Below, in pieces: positions 12,750 through 13,722 of a DNA stretch of 13,722 nt. The notes below the pieces were generated by a model. It was not told where the DNA came from. It searched no databases and was given only the letters and a program-made list of their open reading frames with translations. The position numbers were made by a program, and so were the translations under genes. Source of the stretch: Parvimonas sp. (lineage in GTDB: Bacteria > Bacillota > Clostridia > Tissierellales > Peptoniphilaceae); NCBI GenBank assembly GCA_022770425.1, contig JALEHY010000054.1, positions 1-13,722 on the forward strand, in the 5' to 3' direction. Each line of letters opens with the position of its first letter. The first letter of the stretch is position 1.

Positions 12750-13722
12750 AAATAAGATTTGTAAGATATTAAATATGGAAATCGGGAAAAAATTTAATTT
12801 ACTTGATTTAAGTATTTCTTTAAGGGAAGCGGGACTTCTTTTAAAGTCAAATATTAATACGGTTGATACTATAAAATTACTTTCCAAAACTGCTCCGAAT
12901 AAATATTTAAAGCAGATTTTTCAAAATGTTTATACAAATTTAACAAAAGGGTTGGATTTGTTTGAATCTTTTAATGAAACGGCTAAGTTTGATACCTTGT
13001 TTTTATCCCTTATAAAGTCCGGAGAAAGTAGTGAAAAATTATCTGAAGTTTTTTTGTATTTATCTTCTTATTACGAAAAGAAATACAAATTACGACAGAA
13101 AATTATAAGCATTATTACTTATCCGATTTTGCTTTTAATCATTACAATGACTGTACTGATTTTTTTGCTTAATAATGTAGTACCTATGTTTATAGATATA
13201 TTTACAGAAAGTAATATTGATTTACCTAAGGTTACGGCTATGCTTATAGATATGTCTACATTTTTAAAAGAAAATTATTTATATATTATTTTATTTATAT
13301 TTATGGTTTCATTTTTAATAAAGTTCTTTTCAAAAAAAGATTTAATCAGAAGATTTTTTGGGAAATTAATTTTTAAAATCCCATATATAAATGTGCATTA
13401 TCAAAATTATATGACCTCTATAATAGCCAAAAACTTGACCATTTTACTAAAGGGAAACGTAAATATTGTTGAAAGTTTCAAAATAATAAATAATTCTATT
13501 GAAAATTTATATGTAAAAGACACAATTGAAAATATTATTGATAATGTAGTAAGAGGAAATACGGTTTCTGATGCTCTAAATGAAAATAATATATTCAGTC
13601 AGGCTTTTATAAATATGATTGAAATAGGGGAAAGTAGTGAAAATTTAGTTTATATACTCGAAAGTGCAACAGAATATTATGAACAAAAAATAAATTATTC
13701 AGTGGATAAAATACTACAATAT
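12739..13722 (+). CDS. GspF/PilC-type inner-membrane platform protein (3' partial)
   Basis: Inner-membrane platform that works with the GspE/PilB ATPase in pilus assembly or type II secretion. The frame runs off the right edge with 328 codons visible, close to the usual length of about 350-400. Two T2SSF repeats are clear: the first has FDTLFLSLIKSGESSEKLSEVF and the second FSQAFINMIEIGESSENLVYIL, each with the family's LIxxGExS pattern. Two membrane segments are visible, at about residues 134-158 (starting IISIITYP) and 177-197 (YLYIILFIF region); the third expected one would lie beyond the window. ATG 12739 overlaps the last 11 bases of the ATPase gene in another frame, with AGGAG (12725-12729) 9 bases upstream, so the two are probably translationally coupled. 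Second start ATG 12775 is possible but lacks a ribosome site. Confidence 0.9.
   Translation, partial: MEIKNKICKILNMEIGKKFNLLDLSISLREAGLLLKSNINTVDTIKLLSKTAPNKYLKQIFQNVYTNLTKGLDLFESFNETAKFDTLFLSLIKSGESSEKLSEVFLYLSSYYEKKYKLRQKIISIITYPILLLIITMTVLIFLLNNVVPMFIDIFTESNIDLPKVTAMLIDMSTFLKENYLYIILFIFMVSFLIKFFSKKDLIRRFFGKLIFKIPYINVHYQNYMTSIIAKNLTILLKGNVNIVESFKIINNSIENLYVKDTIENIIDNVVRGNTVSDALNENNIFSQAFINMIEIGESSENLVYILESATEYYEQKINYSVDKILQY

Noticed and set aside
1..13722. CRISPR array, insertion sequence, tRNA or rRNA gene
   Set aside because: No regularly spaced repeats, transposase-like frames, or tRNA/rRNA signatures were seen in the gaps between genes.

Overview
The window comes from a very AT-rich, low-GC Gram-positive genome. 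The supporting signs are strong AGGAGG-type ribosome sites, TTGAAA/TATAAT promoters with extended -10 elements, a sortase-anchored surface protein, and the rpsF-ssb-rpsR gene order. Codon use and gene content fit an anaerobic Firmicute of the Tissierellia/Peptoniphilaceae kind (Parvimonas-like). This placement is inference; no marker here names the species. All genes are on the + strand.

Layout. Positions 2-3229 hold the 3' part of a large cell-wall-anchored adhesin: Cna-B and SpaA-type isopeptide domains, an embedded F5/8C (discoidin)-like module, and a YPTTG sorting signal. It is closed by a strong terminator. A transketolase gene with its own promoter follows (3433-5406). Next is the rpsF-ssb-rpsR operon (5516-6500), with a structured leader and a GAAA-loop terminator. 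A small XRE/Cro-type regulator (6718-6927) has tandem promoter-like elements upstream and its own terminator. An RluC/D-family 23S rRNA pseudouridine synthase follows (7145-8101).

The most notable part is 8175-8749. It holds two small adjacent genes, each interrupted by an in-frame TGA at the same aligned position (codon 31 and codon 30). Read through as selenocysteine, they give two paralogous proteins of 94 and 89 residues with a common frame, equal spacing to a shared VG(K/A)P motif and matching C-terminal halves. The best reading is a tandem pair of HesB/IscA-like small selenoproteins. The second has no ATG and appears to start at ATT behind a good ribosome site. A plausible SECIS hairpin lies just downstream of the first TGA. 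Twelve stop codons are visible in the window and none is TGA.

Downstream are glmS (8866-10692), then an apparent operon of a Cof-type HAD hydrolase, a compact GspE/PilB-type ATPase and a GspF/PilC-type inner-membrane protein that runs off the right edge. The last two indicate a type IV pilus, Com-pilus or type II secretion-like machine whose remaining genes should lie to the right.

No tRNA, rRNA, CRISPR array, insertion sequence or attachment site was seen. No gene-free stretch exceeds 300 bases; the longest are 3230-3432, 6501-6717 and 6928-7144, and they hold the promoters, terminators and small inverted repeats listed.
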